Origin: Cryptomeria japonica
Taxonomy: Eukaryota; Streptophyta; Pinopsida; Cupressales; Cupressaceae
NCBI RefSeq assembly: GCF_030272615.1
Contig: NC_081410.1
Span: 144,386,349 to 144,450,348 of the forward strand
Direction of reading: 5' to 3'
Length of the DNA stretch: 64,000 nt
Below the pieces are notes generated by a model. The model made no database searches and was not told the DNA's origin. It saw only the letters and a program-made list of their open reading frames with translations. The translations under genes and the position numbers were made by a program. Positions 1 to 12,268 of the stretch are shown piece by piece. Positions within the stretch are counted from its first letter, which is position 1; every line of letters starts with the position of its first letter.

Positions 1-179
1 ATCGCTCTAGCATTAGGGAAAGGGCACAAAGATGCAATAAGTCAGACACATATAAAGAGAGGGAACAATAAATATGGAAAGAACCTTGCATATTATTTCA
101 CTTAAACTAGAACTCCTGTTTCTGATAAGAACAACCTGAGTACAACTTAACAAATAAAAACCAAAAAGCAATCACATAC

Positions 180-2861
180 CCTTGGAGCTGCTTTATCTGA
201 GTCCCAAAAGACATTTATTGCTTTTTCTAGCTCCTTACGCACTTTCATGTTCTCAATTGGTCTACAATCCACATTGTTATAGTTTAAGTACAAAGACCAA
301 CATCATCCTTTATTGTTTAAGCATTTTCCTTCAAAATGAAAGTTGGTTCAAGATAAGAAGATGTCAATAGTATTACAACTTATTAATTTCAATTTAATTT
401 TTTCAATCTCCAATTCTTTCAGGAACAGACAAATCCTCTCTTGAATAAATGAATTTAATAAATCCTGAGTATACTATGATCTGTTACTATAGGAACATGT
501 CATCACAAACTGCAAACAGGGGTTTAAAAAGAAGAAAAATCTCACGGCACAAATTTGTCCAGACAAGACTTACACAAATGACAAATTTAAATACTAGAAG
601 TCAATTTCCATATCAAGACAATCCAGCACATATATTAGCTTCTGAAACAACAAAACATGTTTTCTTATGAAGCCAACATAGTCTTTAAATCCTGCGTAAT
701 GACATTTAGTGTCTAATCAAATGGAACAAACTACCCAAGTTCAAATCCCAAAGAGCCATGTATAAATGTTGAATGTATAATCAGATAAAACTACCACATC
801 CAATTTTGGGTGTGTTGTACCCCAATGGACTAGGAAATCAGAATCTAAACATTAAATCATTCTTACCACCCCCTCTTGATAGGGCCACAAGAAACCGCTC
901 AAAGATGGCTCCAGCTAGATGGAGTTTCTCTAGTGCTGGTTGCTACAAATTGAGATTTGATGGGGCGGCAGAAATATATTAGGGCCCTGCTGGTTATGCC
1001 TGGCACAATGGTTATGAACTTCTTTGATTCTAGCCTTCGTAGATCAAATACAACTACATGGTGGAATCTGCAGCCCTGCCAAGGGTCTGAAATGGGCAAC
1101 TAAGGCATAAAACATTTAATCTCTGTTGTCATAATATAAGAGAAAGTGATTGCTAATGTCCTGGCAGGTTTTCTAGCTAATAAAGAGGTGCGCTTCAAAT
1201 TTAATAATCATATTGATAGCTTCACGGAGGAAGAGTGACAGGCTATGGAAGATCTCGAGAACATTATCTTAAAAGATGTAATTCCCAATCCTAATGACCC
1301 TCAACCTAAGTGTAACCCTCTTCTGCTTCCTGCATGCTCAAATATGTTTCCTTTTACACGTTTAACTATTGCGGTCTCCATGATGATAGAAGAGTTAATT
1401 TCAAAGAAAGAGGTGATATTGGACATAAAGATCGTTCTGGGCACAGGGCATTCTGAGTTAGGAAAGCAGAGCTGATTAGAAGCAGAACTAAAAGACAAAA
1501 AAAAAGAGACAAAGAAAATGAAATGCTTCTATACATCTTTATGTAAGTTTGAACTTACAACAGGTCATGATAGGAAGTAAATTGTTGCTAAAAGGAATGC
1601 TTTATTTAAACTTTTTGCACCCATGCAGTTTTCATTCAGTAGTCTAAGAGGAATCTGAGAGTAAAAGACGAAGGAAAGGGGGTGACTCAGAAGCCTATGC
1701 TTGTATGTGTTTTGACGAGATGAGAATATGGCTTCAAACCTTATTCAGGCCAAAATTGTCCCTAGGACTATCGAAGTGTAACAGAAGTCCAGTTTTAAAA
1801 TAAATTCTAATTTCTCCAAGCTTTGTTTGACTGTCTTGATTTACAATTTCATGTACTTAATTATGATGGCAAACATTTATATAATTGTGTCTAAAATTAT
1901 TGCATACTGTACATATTAAAAAGAAATGCATTTCGTCATCAAATTCATTTGAATTGCAAATAGTAGAGAATCCCCGTTTCCGAGACAACTTTTGGTGGGG
2001 CTATATATGAAATTTTCTTTGCGATTCAAGTAAGTTAGTTCTTAGAAGCACAATCATGGTTTTCCTTCTAAATATGTGTTAACATGTTTTATTAAGTGAT
2101 GCTCTTACAATTTACTCGCAATGGAATTTTACCTGTCATATCTCTGGTAGACGAGCACAACCAAAGGACTTATATCACCAAACACTACATCTTCCCAGTC
2201 CTTAGCAGTGATATCCTTGACTGCAACATCAACACTGCCAACTTGCAATTCATTCTCATCTTCTGTCAGATAATCTAAATCATCCTCATCATCATCATTT
2301 CTCACATTAATAAGTTTGAAATCGTTGAAGAATTGAGATAAGGGAAACCCCCAACCCTCTTCTTCATCCTCAGGCCAAGAGGCATCTTCATCCTCACTGC
2401 TGTCTGTTTCCTCACCTTTGAGATTTCCACGAGTTTCCTTGGACACGGGAGAGGCTTCAACTCTACTACATCCGAGCCTTTCATTTTTCTGCAAAACCCA
2501 ATATCAAACTCTACAGCAAAACCCAAAAACCTTGCGACTAAATCCCCACACAGCAAGCTTCTACAACATAATGTGTACTGGAATTCAAGAAGGCTGCAAA
2601 AACTCCAAAAGGAAATTTAAACTAAAAGAGAATGAATAAATAATTTAAAGAAACAAGTGTAGAGGGTACCTTAAATTGTCGTTCACAAGGCCCTCGATGA
2701 AGACTGGAGCCTGCTCTGGATTTCCAAGCAGTGCTCAATGAAGTAGTAGTAAAATATGAAGACTTTCGAATATGAATAAACCCATTTAGTTGTTTGAAAA
2801 TGGATGGAGTTATCTGAAAGCGCGCAGCGGAAAAGGATGGCAGTTCCATGGTTTTGGGCAT
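180..2861 (-). CDS. MRL7-like: MRL7/MRL7L-like plastid thioredoxin-fold protein, exons 1-3 (3' part off the window)
   Basis: Three exons fit one reading frame: exon 1 2861-2670 (64 codons, donor AAG|GTACCC), exon 2 2488-2133 (acceptor TTTTGCAG, donor ACAG|GTAAAA), exon 3 261-180 (acceptor GATTGTAG, donor AGG|GTATGT). Together they make 630 nt, or 210 codons, with phases 0, 2 and 0. The first ~60 residues are Ser/Arg-rich, like a plastid transit peptide. An acidic stretch with WPEDEEEGWGF follows, then VKDITAKDWEDVVF, SPLVVLVYQRYDR and, in exon 3, VRKELEKAINVFWDS. This order is typical of the MRL7 (RCB/SVR4) and MRL7L (NCP) family, chloroplast-biogenesis proteins with a thioredoxin-like fold that act in assembly of plastid-encoded RNA polymerase. 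The rest of the fold lies beyond position 1. A second ATG at codon 5 is also possible. The assignment to MRL7 or MRL7L is not resolved. Family recognition is from remembered motifs. Confidence 0.5.
262..2132 (-). other. intron 2 of the MRL7-like gene (1871 bp)
   Basis: It is bounded by a GT donor (2132-2131) and an AG acceptor (263-262) on the minus strand. Apart from the RNase H fragment listed separately, I see only AT-rich non-coding sequence at 262-858 and 1276-2132. Confidence 0.5.
859..1275 (+). pseudogene. decayed LINE-type RNase H fragment inside an intron
   Basis: On the plus strand, antisense to the host gene, WSFSSAGCYKLRFDGAAE is followed after a stop by GPAGYAWHNG. This is the usual start of the plant LINE/RVT_3 RNase H domain, where FDGA (about 956-967) carries the first catalytic Asp. 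Near 1150-1200 a different frame reads IANVLAGFLANKEVRF, resembling the domain's C-terminal region. Frames between the two ends are broken by stops and shifts. No RT or tail is visible beside it, so this is a short relic. It could also come from a host RNase H-like gene fragment. Confidence 0.5.
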
Positions 2862-3012
2862 CCGATACTAAAATGCAAATAGAGAGAATTACATTCATGT
2901 TACATATTTAGTGTAGTTCATAAATTCAATTATTATTTAGGCGATAGGTTGTCTGGGCTTTTGCCTGCGAAAGTGTGAGCCTTCCCGTCATCCTTTGTTT
3001 TCCCACAACTTT
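2862..3012 (-). promoter_or_regulatory. upstream region of the MRL7-like gene
   Basis: The minus strand just above the ATG reads GCATTTTAG|TATCGG-ATG, with AG at 2869-2868. This looks like a splice acceptor and suggests a leader intron, in which case the transcription start would lie at higher coordinates. I see no convincing TATA box. Family repeats begin at about 3013, so the promoter may lie within repetitive DNA. Confidence 0.5.
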
Positions 3013-3196
3013 TGGGCCAAGCTCCGTTTTCTCGCGGATGAAAAGACAAGGTTGAAGCATGTTTTCTATTGATGCGTTGGAGTGTGCGGTGGCGGCTAAT
3101 TGACATGCCACTAACCACATCTTTTGTGGGTGATTTGAAGAGCTTGAATTTAATGCGGCTAAACATTTGGTTATTCGTAATGTTTGATGTTCTTCA
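3013..3196 (+). repeat. dispersed repeat R1, copy 1
   Basis: This block runs from TTTTGGGCCAAGCTCCG through GAAGCATG, TTGATGCGTTGGAGTGTG and TTTAATGCGGCTAAA to TTTGATGTTCTT. It recurs in diverged form at 6231-6520, and its last part again near 6690-7015. It has no ORF with recognisable coding character. Confidence 0.5.
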
Positions 3197-4720
3197 TCTA
3201 TGTTTTAGGTTTTCATTCTTTGCATTTTCATTTTGTGTTTCGAGAGAAACAAAGTTTACAATTGATTTTGGGTTTTCGTTGTTTGCATTCTCTAAGTTTT
3301 CATTGTGTGCATATCCATTGTGGTTCTTGGTTTTTTCTCTGCGTTTTGTTTAAGGGTTTGCTGGAGAAGTGAGGTAATTGTATCTTTCGTGTTTCAGCTG
3401 GACAATCGAGGTAACTCTAACTTCTCAATGTGTGTTTGTGTTTTGAAATTATGTGAGTTCTCATTGTTTGTTTGTGTTTTGATTTTGTTGTGCATCTATC
3501 GACTCTGCAAGTTTTCTTGAGTTTGTTTTGTAAACATCGTGGTGATAAAATATGATATAATATATTTTTTGGGTTTGATTGTTTGCGCTTTACTTGCATC
3601 TCTCTGTTGCTCTACCATTTAATAAATTTAGGGTTTACATTGTCTATGTTTTTACGATTCCATTGTTGATGTTTTTGCAAGTCATAGAATTCTAAAAATT
3701 GTGTTTTAAAAAAATGCTAATTTTTTTTCAGGTTTGCATTCGATGCGCTTTACTTCTGTGGTTTCCATTGTCTGTGTTTTTATTCTTTGTGTTTGACAGC
3801 TTTTCATTGCCTCCATTTTCATCTTTCAAATAGTTGGTCTCAGTAAGTCTTACACTTAACAAATTCAAGGTTTTCATTGTCTATGTTTCCATTCTTTGTG
3901 CCCACTACTATTTCGCTTAATTAGTTTTGGGGATTTCATTGTCCCCACTTTCATTCCCTACCTTCATTACTCTTTTAGTTGGTTCATTTACAATTTTCAT
4001 TGTCTTTCTGTGTTGGTGTGAGACTTAATTAAAATGATGGTCGTAAAAAATGATAAAAAAACAAATTTGGGTTTCACTGTCTGCATTTTACGAGGATTTT
4101 GCAGCTGTTGCAATTTTTTGAAATGTGGTCATAAAAAATGATAGATTTAGGGTTTTTATTGTCTATGTTTCCATTCTATGTGTTTGCTACTATTTCACTT
4201 GATTGATTTTGGGGATTTTGTTGCCCTCGTCTTGGTTGCTCTGTTGGTTAGTTAATTTGGGGTTTTCATTGTCTATCTATGTTGGTGTGACACTTGATTA
4301 AAATGATGGTGATAGAAAAATGATACAAAAAAACAAAAAAAAATGAGTTTCATTGTCTGTGTTTTACGAGGGTCTTGCAGCCATTGCAATTTTTTAAAAA
4401 TATGGTCGTAAAAAAAAGGATTTAAAAAACATTTTATGTTTCATTGTCTGTGTTTTGCTTATGTCTCTCAGTTAGTCTTCATTTAACACATTTAGGGTTT
4501 TCATTGTCTACATTTTTATTCTGTGTGTTCGATGGATTTTCATTGTCTCCATTTTCATTGTGTGTCTAGGTCACTCTGTTACTGAAAAGTCCATGTTCTC
4601 AGTGTGTGTCTTGTTGCCATGTTGCTTAATTGATTGATGGCTTCTAAATGTCCATATTTTCATTCTATTTGTGTCCTTTACTTTGTCAATGGTGATATCC
4701 ACATTATATCCACTTTAGTT
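3197..4720 (+). repeat. irregular array of TTTTCATTGTCTRTGTTT-like units
   Basis: Short units built on 'GGGTTTTCATTGTCTATGTT' or 'TTCATTGTCTGTGTTT' recur many times at uneven spacing, often preceded by TTTAGGG (for example near 3625, 3865, 4147, 4260, 4440 and 4495). Larger segments such as 'ATTAAAATGATGGT...AAAAATGATA' also recur (4030 and 4300). The open frames here are low-complexity Phe/Leu/Cys strings with no protein signature. I read it as a degenerate minisatellite-like family. Confidence 0.5.
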
Positions 4721-4969
4721 CTTTGTCTTATGGTTGGCTATTGGACTTTGTTTGGAAGGGATCTGTTAATAGCTTTGCCAAAAAAAAGTAATGAAAAACA
4801 ATGATGTTGTTTGTTATTATGCCACAAAGCTTGCATTGTTGCAATTTACAAACAAAATTCAATTGTTATGGTGTAGAGAATACTTATTGCTATGTCGACC
4901 AACCCAAGCTTTGTGCATGCTTCACAACAATTTTGTGCGGATGATCCTATAAGTTTATATATTGCTTTT
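4721..4969. other. no feature seen
   Basis: AT-rich sequence between the irregular array and the 266-bp tandem repeat. I recognise no gene or element. Confidence 0.5.
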
Positions 4970-5497
4970 CCTTTGATCTTGGTATCCATTTATCAATTTA
5001 TGAAATATGTATAAGTATACTGAATATTTTATATAGTTATACATGTATGTGTCTGTGGATCTATCTATTTATATGTTTCTACATTTACATAGATAAATAC
5101 ATGTTACGTTTGTTCATATTGTTCTTAGTTTTCTATATATCAAATTGCAATATTACACCCTTTGGATGGATTCACAACGCCATGCATGAATCTGAAATGT
5201 ACATATGTATGCCCATGGTATATTTCTTATACCTTCCTTTGATCTAGGTATCCATTTATCATTTTATGAAATATGTATAAGTGTATTGAATTTTTTATAT
5301 AGTTATATGTCTGTGTCTATGGATCTATCAGTTTATATGTTTTTGCATTTACATAGATCGATACATGTTATTTGTGTTCATTTGTTCTTAGTTTTCTATA
5401 TGTCAAATTGCGATATTACACCATTTGGATGGATTGACAAAACCATGTGTGAATCAAAAATGCACATATATATGCCCATGGTAGATTCCTTCTACCT
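4970..5497 (+). repeat. 266-bp tandem duplication, two copies
   Basis: Copy 1 is 4970-5235 and copy 2 is 5236-5497. Both start CCTTTGATCT(T/A)GGTATCC, share TATGAAATATGTATAAGT, the ATCTAT/TTTATATG block and ATTACACC(C/A)TTTGGATGGATT, and end near GCCCATGGTA. They differ by scattered substitutions. A partial third copy follows at about 5671-5765. The frames in it (M/I/Y/F-rich) are not convincing genes. Confidence 0.5.
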
Positions 5498-5670
5498 ATT
5501 TGTGGTAAGATCTTCACACTCATATAGGTTTGATGTGATGGGATCCTTCCTCTTTATAGGTGTCAGACGTGGTGTTTTAATCCTTCTAAAGTTTGTTCAC
5601 ACCCAATGTTTTTTCCACAGTGTTAATTATTAGTACTATTAGGGAACTTCTTTTACATTTTGTTGTGTGT

Positions 5671-5765
5671 CCTGCATTTTTTATATAGATATATGTATGT
5701 GTTTGTGGATCTATCTATTTATGTGTTTTTGCATTAATATAGATGGATACATGATACATTTGCGC
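5671..5765 (+). repeat. partial third copy of the 266-bp repeat
   Basis: TTTTTATATAGATATATGTA through GATACATGATACATTTG matches the middle of the 4970-5497 units. It is separated from copy 2 by about 170 bp of unrelated sequence. Confidence 0.5.
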
Positions 5766-5939
5766 ATTCATATGCAGATAGCCATGCTAATGAACTTTCC
5801 CCTGCACTAAAAAGGAAAAACATGGGCAATAACTATACGGGCATAGATAGTGAACTTGCATAGTCATTCTTTTAGTGAGTTCCACACTACACTTTGCAGC
5901 CAACGTGGATAAACATTTCTTTCACATGTAAATATGTAT

Positions 5940-6022
5940 ACATATGTACACATGTGTGTGTATGTATGTATGTAAGTATGTATGTATGTATGTGTAGGTA
6001 TGTATGTGTGTATGTATTTAGT
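5940..6022. repeat. imperfect (TATG)n microsatellite
   Basis: Runs of TATG/TGTG with interruptions. Confidence 0.5.
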
Positions 6023-6230
6023 CATTAGGGTATCTATGTGGAGTTTTCCCTACCAAAGTGTCAACCATCTGGTGATCATTTTCTTTTTGGCAACTTCTCG
6101 ACCATCTTCCATTCTTTGATCAATGATGTGCTTCGCTAATGGTGTGATTATTAGTCGACAGGCTATCCATGCAAGCTTTAACTTGCCAAAGTGTCAACCT
6201 TTTAGTGATCATTTGTTTACGGTAGATTTT

Positions 6231-6530
6231 TGGCCAAGCTCCACTTCCTAACCGATGAAAGGACAAGTTGAAGCATGTCCTCTATTGATGCATTGGAGTG
6301 TGAGGTGGTCGTTAAGTGACATACCACCAACCACGTCCTCTATGGATGTCTTGGCCAATGATGTGAAGAGCCTACATTTGATATGCCTAGATATTTGCTT
6401 ATATTGAAGTGACATATCACCAACCATGTCCTCTATGCATGTCTTGGGCAATGATATGCAAAGCTTGCATTTAATGTAGCTAAATATTTGGTTGCTCTTA
6501 AGCGTGTTTGATGTCCTTGGTCAATTGCCT
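6231..6530 (+). repeat. dispersed repeat R1, copies 2 and 3 in tandem
   Basis: It repeats the 3013-3196 motif order (GCCAAGCTCC, GAAGCATGTCCTCTATTGATG, GACATACCACCAACCACGTCC, AGCTAAATATTTGG, GTGTTTGATGTCCTT). The inner part 'GTGACATA(C/T)CACCAACCA(C/T)GTCCTCTAT' occurs twice (about 6317 and 6408), a local duplication of roughly 90 bp. Confidence 0.5.
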
Positions 6531-6539
6531 GTCACTTCC

Positions 6540-7030
6540 ATCATTACAATTCAAAGTTCACAATTAATTCTGGGTTCTCATTCTTTGCATTTTTTATTGT
6601 ACCTCTTGGAAGATGCAAAGTTCACAATTATTTTTGGGTTTTCATTCACTACATGTTCATTACATGTGATAAAGTGGCATAAATGGTGGCGAATGGAACC
6701 TTGCAGGTTGTGTGCTCATAATGTGGCTAAAGATTTGGCTACTCTTAAGTGTGTATGGTGTCATTGGCCAGTACGCCTCTCACTTCAATCATTGAAAAGA
6801 AAGTTCACAATTAATTTTGGGTTTCCATTCTCTGCATTTTCATTGTGCTTCTCGCCAAAGATGAACTTCAAAATTAATCTTGGTTTTCCATTGCCTGCAT
6901 GTTCATTACCTTTCATGGAGTGCCATGCATACTGACCAATGGCACGTTGCAGGTTTCCTATTGATAATGTAGCTAAATATTTGGCTGATTTTAAACGTAT
7001 ATGGTATCCTTGACTAGTGTGTTTGTGATT
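6540..7030 (+). repeat. dispersed repeat R2 (AAAGTTCACAATTAATTTTGGG family) with R1 tail
   Basis: 'AAAGTTCACAATTA(A)TTTTGGG' followed by 'TTTTCATTC' and 'GCATTTTCATTGTG' occurs near 6550, 6627 and 6799, and once at about 3250 beside R1 copy 1. The R1 tail (GTGGCTAAA.ATTTGG) appears near 6723 and 6967. The same two repeats therefore neighbour each other at both ends of the 3-7 kb region, pointing to an older segmental duplication. Confidence 0.5.
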
Positions 7031-7397
7031 TTGACGATTAAAAAGGAAGTTCACAATTGATGCACCTTGTTGATTGATCTCTATCTCTTCCATCCCAACA
7101 AATGGTGTGCACAATTTATTTGCATTTTATATTGACTGTATTTTCATTATGTCTATACTTTCTCGTCATATATATCTATGCATGGATCTACATGTGTATA
7201 TTTCTACCTAGCCATATATGTGTTGAGAATTTTCATGGCCTTTGTTTGTTTCTATGTGCGACTTGAAGTGCAAATGTAAAGAGCAAGTCCCTATCCAGTC
7301 AAATAAAAAAACTAAGAACGTGCACAACTGCATGCACATACACAAATGTCTAACCATGTTCGAATATCTATTAAAGTTAACAGAAGGATCTTTCCTA
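7031..7397. other. no gene seen
   Basis: Non-coding AT-rich sequence leading into the 258-bp unit. The short open frames have no protein signature. Confidence 0.5.
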
Positions 7398-7655
7398 TTT
7401 CTTGTTGGTTTTGTTGAGTATGGACTAATGTGTCCTAAATCCTTCATGGAAAACCCTTAATTATTGTCCCTCTTAGACTTGCACCTGTTTTATATGGATG
7501 CTCAATGAAGTGTTGATTGTTATACAATGCAAAGAACATAAACCTACCTTTCCCACAATCAAAAACAGAAAACAAAGTGATAATAGAGTAGCTGAGATAG
7601 AGAATCAAAACATTGACCTTTCTTTGTATATGTATGAGCTTGGTTGCTCCTTGTG
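7398..7655 (+). repeat. 258-bp unit U, copy 1
   Basis: It starts TTTCTTGTTGGTTTTGTTGAG and ends GAGCTTGGTTGCTCCTTGTG. It is repeated almost unchanged at 7944-8201, and a fragment lies at 28638-28690. Every copy runs straight into microsatellite DNA. Confidence 0.5.
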
Positions 7656-7852
7656 AGTATATATATATATGTATATACACATATGTATATGTATGTACAT
7701 ACATACATATCTATACACACACATATATATATGTATATATATATAGATGTGTGTATATATATATATATACATATACATATGTACATGTATATGTATGTAT
7801 GCATATATGTATATATGTATATGCATATATACATACATATACATATGCATAT

Positions 7853-7943
<91 letters not shown>
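7656..7943. repeat. compound TA/GTAT/CA microsatellite
   Basis: Imperfect TATG/TATA runs, then a (CA)n tract at about 7854-7900, then (AT)n at 7901-7943. Open frames of I/Y/T/H or C/V on both strands are only translations of the repeat. Confidence 0.5.
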
Positions 7944-8523
<580 letters not shown>

Positions 8524-10427
8524 TGTTAAAACTCTCCTTTATCACTTTTGATTTGATATTATTACTATTATATCTTTTTGTGGTTGAGCTATTCAATATG
8601 GTTGAATAATTATTATAAAAGGTTAAATAATGGACCCCCATACACACTTGGAGAATATAATTTAAATAGACATTATTTAATTTCTCATTTTCAAATAGGC
8701 ACATGTTGTAGGAGAAATTAAGAGCTTCTAGAGGAATCTTCATTCTTTAATTTTCTTGCATGTAACTTCCCCCACTAAGTTATTAATCAATTTTGCATGG
8801 AACCAATATTGAAAAAAGAATCTCATTTTCAATTAATTTTCCTAGATAGTGGAATTGAGGGTTTTTGTCTATATAATGTATGCAAGCTTTCGAAAAAGGA
8901 GTTCATGGTTTTTATTGTGAAGAAATTGCTCTCAAGTTTTTCATTTGATAGAAACTTAGGATTTCTTTTGTAGTTTCAATATTTTGGTAGGATTGTTAAG
9001 TTGGCTCTTGAGGATTTTCATCAAGTTGCAAGGAAGATCTAGAAAGGATAGCAAGAAGGTTGGAGAAGATTCAGCATCAAGCTTCAACGATCCAAGTTCT
9101 CCTCTCTCTACATTTTCTTATACGAGTAAAAAATTATATTTTTCAAAAAACATATTTTTATCCATCTCTTGATTCTTCATTTATAAAAGAAATTCGCTCA
9201 TCTTAATTTGTTAGGAGGAATAATCAAAAGGAAACCCATTTCTTTTATTTGAGAAATGCATAGATAAAAGTTTCTTCCAATTAATGAAAATAAGGGTTTC
9301 TTTTTAATTAATTTTTTTTTTAATTAGAGGAAAAAAAAAGAGAGAAAACAAAAATTTGGATCCTTCCTTTTGCTTTCTTGTAAATCTAGATAAAGATCTT
9401 TTCAAACAAAATTTCTCCCTTGAATATTGATTTTGTGGCTTGTTGTACTCTGAGCAAAATTTACTATTGTTCAAATCTTCTTGCTGAAGATCTTTCTCTG
9501 TGATCCTTTTTTTTTTTTTTTCTCGGACCCATTTGGTTGTTTTACCTTCAATAAGTGAATAATTACTTGTTATGAAGAAACCCCTCTTTGTCAAGTTTAA
9601 TTCCATCATATTAATCTCAGAGTGTTTATGCCCTTGTGAAGATCATCTGAGAAGAGTACATTTGTGAAAATAATTTCCTTTCCATGTCAATGAATTTTTA
9701 CTCTCCTTGTGAATACATTTTCCCATCTCTTGCAAATATAATTGTTCTATTTATTTTATTTTATTTTCTTCTTCTGTGAACAAACTCATCAGATTATTTC
9801 TCTGTAAAAAAATCTTACCATATTACTTCTCTGTGAATAATACTTTTCTCATTGTTCAATTGGGGATAATTTTACCATATTATTTATCTGCGAACAATAC
9901 CCTTCCTTTGAGAGTATGAAATTGTTCATCCAAAAAAAATGCATCTATGATAAAATTTTACTCCACCTGTTCTTCTCTTTTGTGAATTGGATAAATCTTT
10001 ATGTAATTTTATTTTTACTATCTATTTTGGTTTTCTAAATCTTATGTCTTTTGTGACTATATAATTGTTACCTGTGATTATTTGTTCATTAAAATCTCTT
10101 TGTAAAAACTAATTTGATATCAATGTTTATTTATTTATTTAAGTCTCTTGTGCAATTGATTTTATATTTCCAACTTCTCTATGAAAACTATTTTGTTATC
10201 TATGATTATTTTTATTCATTTAAATCTCCCTGTGAAAACTAAATTGACATTTGCGATTATTTATTTATCTACAATTTGCGAAAAATTAAATTTGTTATCT
10301 ATATTGATATGTTGTTTCCATTTAAAAGAATCCTTTTATATTAGAAAGCCTTTTTACGTGGGAAGTCACTCCCCACTCATTTTCTAATTACATCGCCATC
10401 CGGTTTAATAAAGGTAATTGTCGACAT

Positions 10428-10665
10428 GTTAATTATGGTATTTATTTTTATGCACTAGTAAATTATCAATGTTAATTAGAATTAACATTAGTAAATTATT
10501 TTTACATGTTAATTATATGGTATTTATTTTTATGCATTATTAATTGTGAATGTTAATTGGAATTATCATTAGTAAATTATCTTTACAAGCTAATTATATG
10601 GTAGTTTTTATGCATTAGTAAATTATCAAAGTTAATTGAAATTAATTGATTGTAATTTTAATATA
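10428..10665 (+). repeat. three tandem ~78-bp units inside the LTR
   Basis: Units of TTAATTATRTGGTATTT, TTATGCA(C/T)TAGTAAATTAT and ATGTTAATTGGAATT start near 10428, 10503 and 10586. The same array is present in the 3' LTR at about 24779-25015, so it predates insertion of the element. Confidence 0.5.
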
Positions 10666-12009
10666 TATTTTGTATAGGTAGTTGAACTTGAATATAAATT
10701 GTATTGATTATTATAATATTTGATTTGCTAACACGAAGTGTAATTCTTGATGGAGGCAACTTTTTAGTTGGTTGCTAGACAATGTACACCTTTTATACAA
10801 TTAATCGCTCTCATACAGTTACACATTAGAGCCATTATTACCTCACTAGTTGTGTTATTACATTTTACGAGAACTAGATGATAACTCTCTATTTTGAATA
10901 TTGACCACCTAGTAGTATTAAGTTGTTACGTTTAAGTAAATCTCTTTCCTTTATATGTAGAATTAAATTCATGAGTTATTTTCTTTCAATTATTTAATTC
11001 TTGCAAAATAGTCTCAACTTTGAATTACTCTATAGTGATGTTTATTTTAATCTTCCAGAGTATAATAGTCGAACCTCTTTTAAAAAAACTAAACAACAGG
11101 AGTTGGAAACAAAAAACTTAGCTGTGTTCGGTATATATGGTGCCTCTGGGTCATGCTTACGAGTAATGTCATTGTGTTGAACTACTGCACCTAATGCCTA
11201 ATAAAGTTGCATCAACAACGTTTATGTCATCGTCCCTATAAATCATCGGGGAGTGATAAGGGACACTTGGAAGTTAAAATCCAAGGGGTGGGCAATCCCC
11301 CTTGGATTGACAGCCTAATAAGATAATCTTTAAATGAATTTACATATGCTAGATAAACTTTAGTAAACCCCTTAGAGTTGATTGAGTGAGATGTCTTTAC
11401 AACTTGGCTTAATCTTGAAGGATGTTTGACGATTGATAATTGGGTCAAGGGTGACACTTATGATAGGTATTAGGACCTAGTTGTTTTAGGCCACAAGCAA
11501 TAGGCCACCTCGATCATTTTCTTAAAAGATACCATCGTGTGTAGTAACTACAGAGAAATTGTCTGGGACATTGACCCTAGAAAAGGTTGTGTACCCACAA
11601 AACAGTTTACATTAAATTATAGATTTAAAAAGAAAACTACATACTATACGCCTTGATCTTGTGCCGAAATGGGTATGTAGGCAATCTAGGGACGGAGTTG
11701 TCCCTAGTACTCAGGCGTTCGAGGATGGGGTCTAGGATTTGGTAAGAAGAAGGATTGTGAAGACTTCTAATTGAAAGATAAGTGTAATAAAAGAAAAATT
11801 AATTCAACGCATACTCAAAGGGAATCCTGTATGGATTCGCTTGACTTCCCGAGGCTTTAGGCCAAATTTTGAGGTGGAATTCAAGCTTGCAATATATTAT
11901 TGTACTACTCCTAAGGATGGCAAGCTCGGTGCACACCTATTAAAGGAGTGTAGTTCTTAGTGAGTGACTCAGGACTTGGATGGTCTCGACAAGTCTAAGT
12001 CTCTGGCTA

Positions 12010-12180
12010 GAGCACCTCCTATCCCAAGTTGGATAGATACCTACCCCGTTTGGGTAGATGCCTATCTCGTATTGGATAGATGAAACCTCCTGTCCCGTAT
12101 GGACATATGCCTAACCCATATGGTTAGAAGCTCATCCCGGATGGATGAATGCCTAATCTAATTGGATAGATATCTAGAGT
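12010..12180 (+). repeat. degenerate ~28-bp minisatellite inside the LTR
   Basis: Variants of TTGGATAGATGCCTA-CCC recur about six times (GGATAGATACC, GGGTAGATGCC, GGATAGATGAA, GGATGAATGCC, GGATAGATATC). The matching block in the 3' LTR is at about 26375-26510 and has fewer units, a copy-number difference between the two LTRs. Confidence 0.5.
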
Positions 12181-12268
12181 ATGTGATTGAATCAAACACA
12201 AATGATTAAATAAATTTAAAAAAAAATTGTCAAAAATTCTTGGGTTATGTAGATTGGGTTATTACATG

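Larger units (their letters stand above)
8524..12266 (+). repeat. Element A 5' LTR (3743 bp)
   Basis: It begins TGTTAAAACTCTCCTTT and ends GGGTTATTACA two bases before the primer-binding site. The sequence matches 16962-18650 and 24778-26590 throughout apart from substitutions and small indels. One block (about 10306-10427) has no counterpart in the 3' LTR. The LTR holds no recognisable protein gene. Confidence 0.5.

Noticed and set aside
5047-5633. Two Tyr/Leu/Phe-rich open frames
   Set aside because: They lie in the 266-bp tandem copies and reflect AT-rich repeat DNA; no family pattern.
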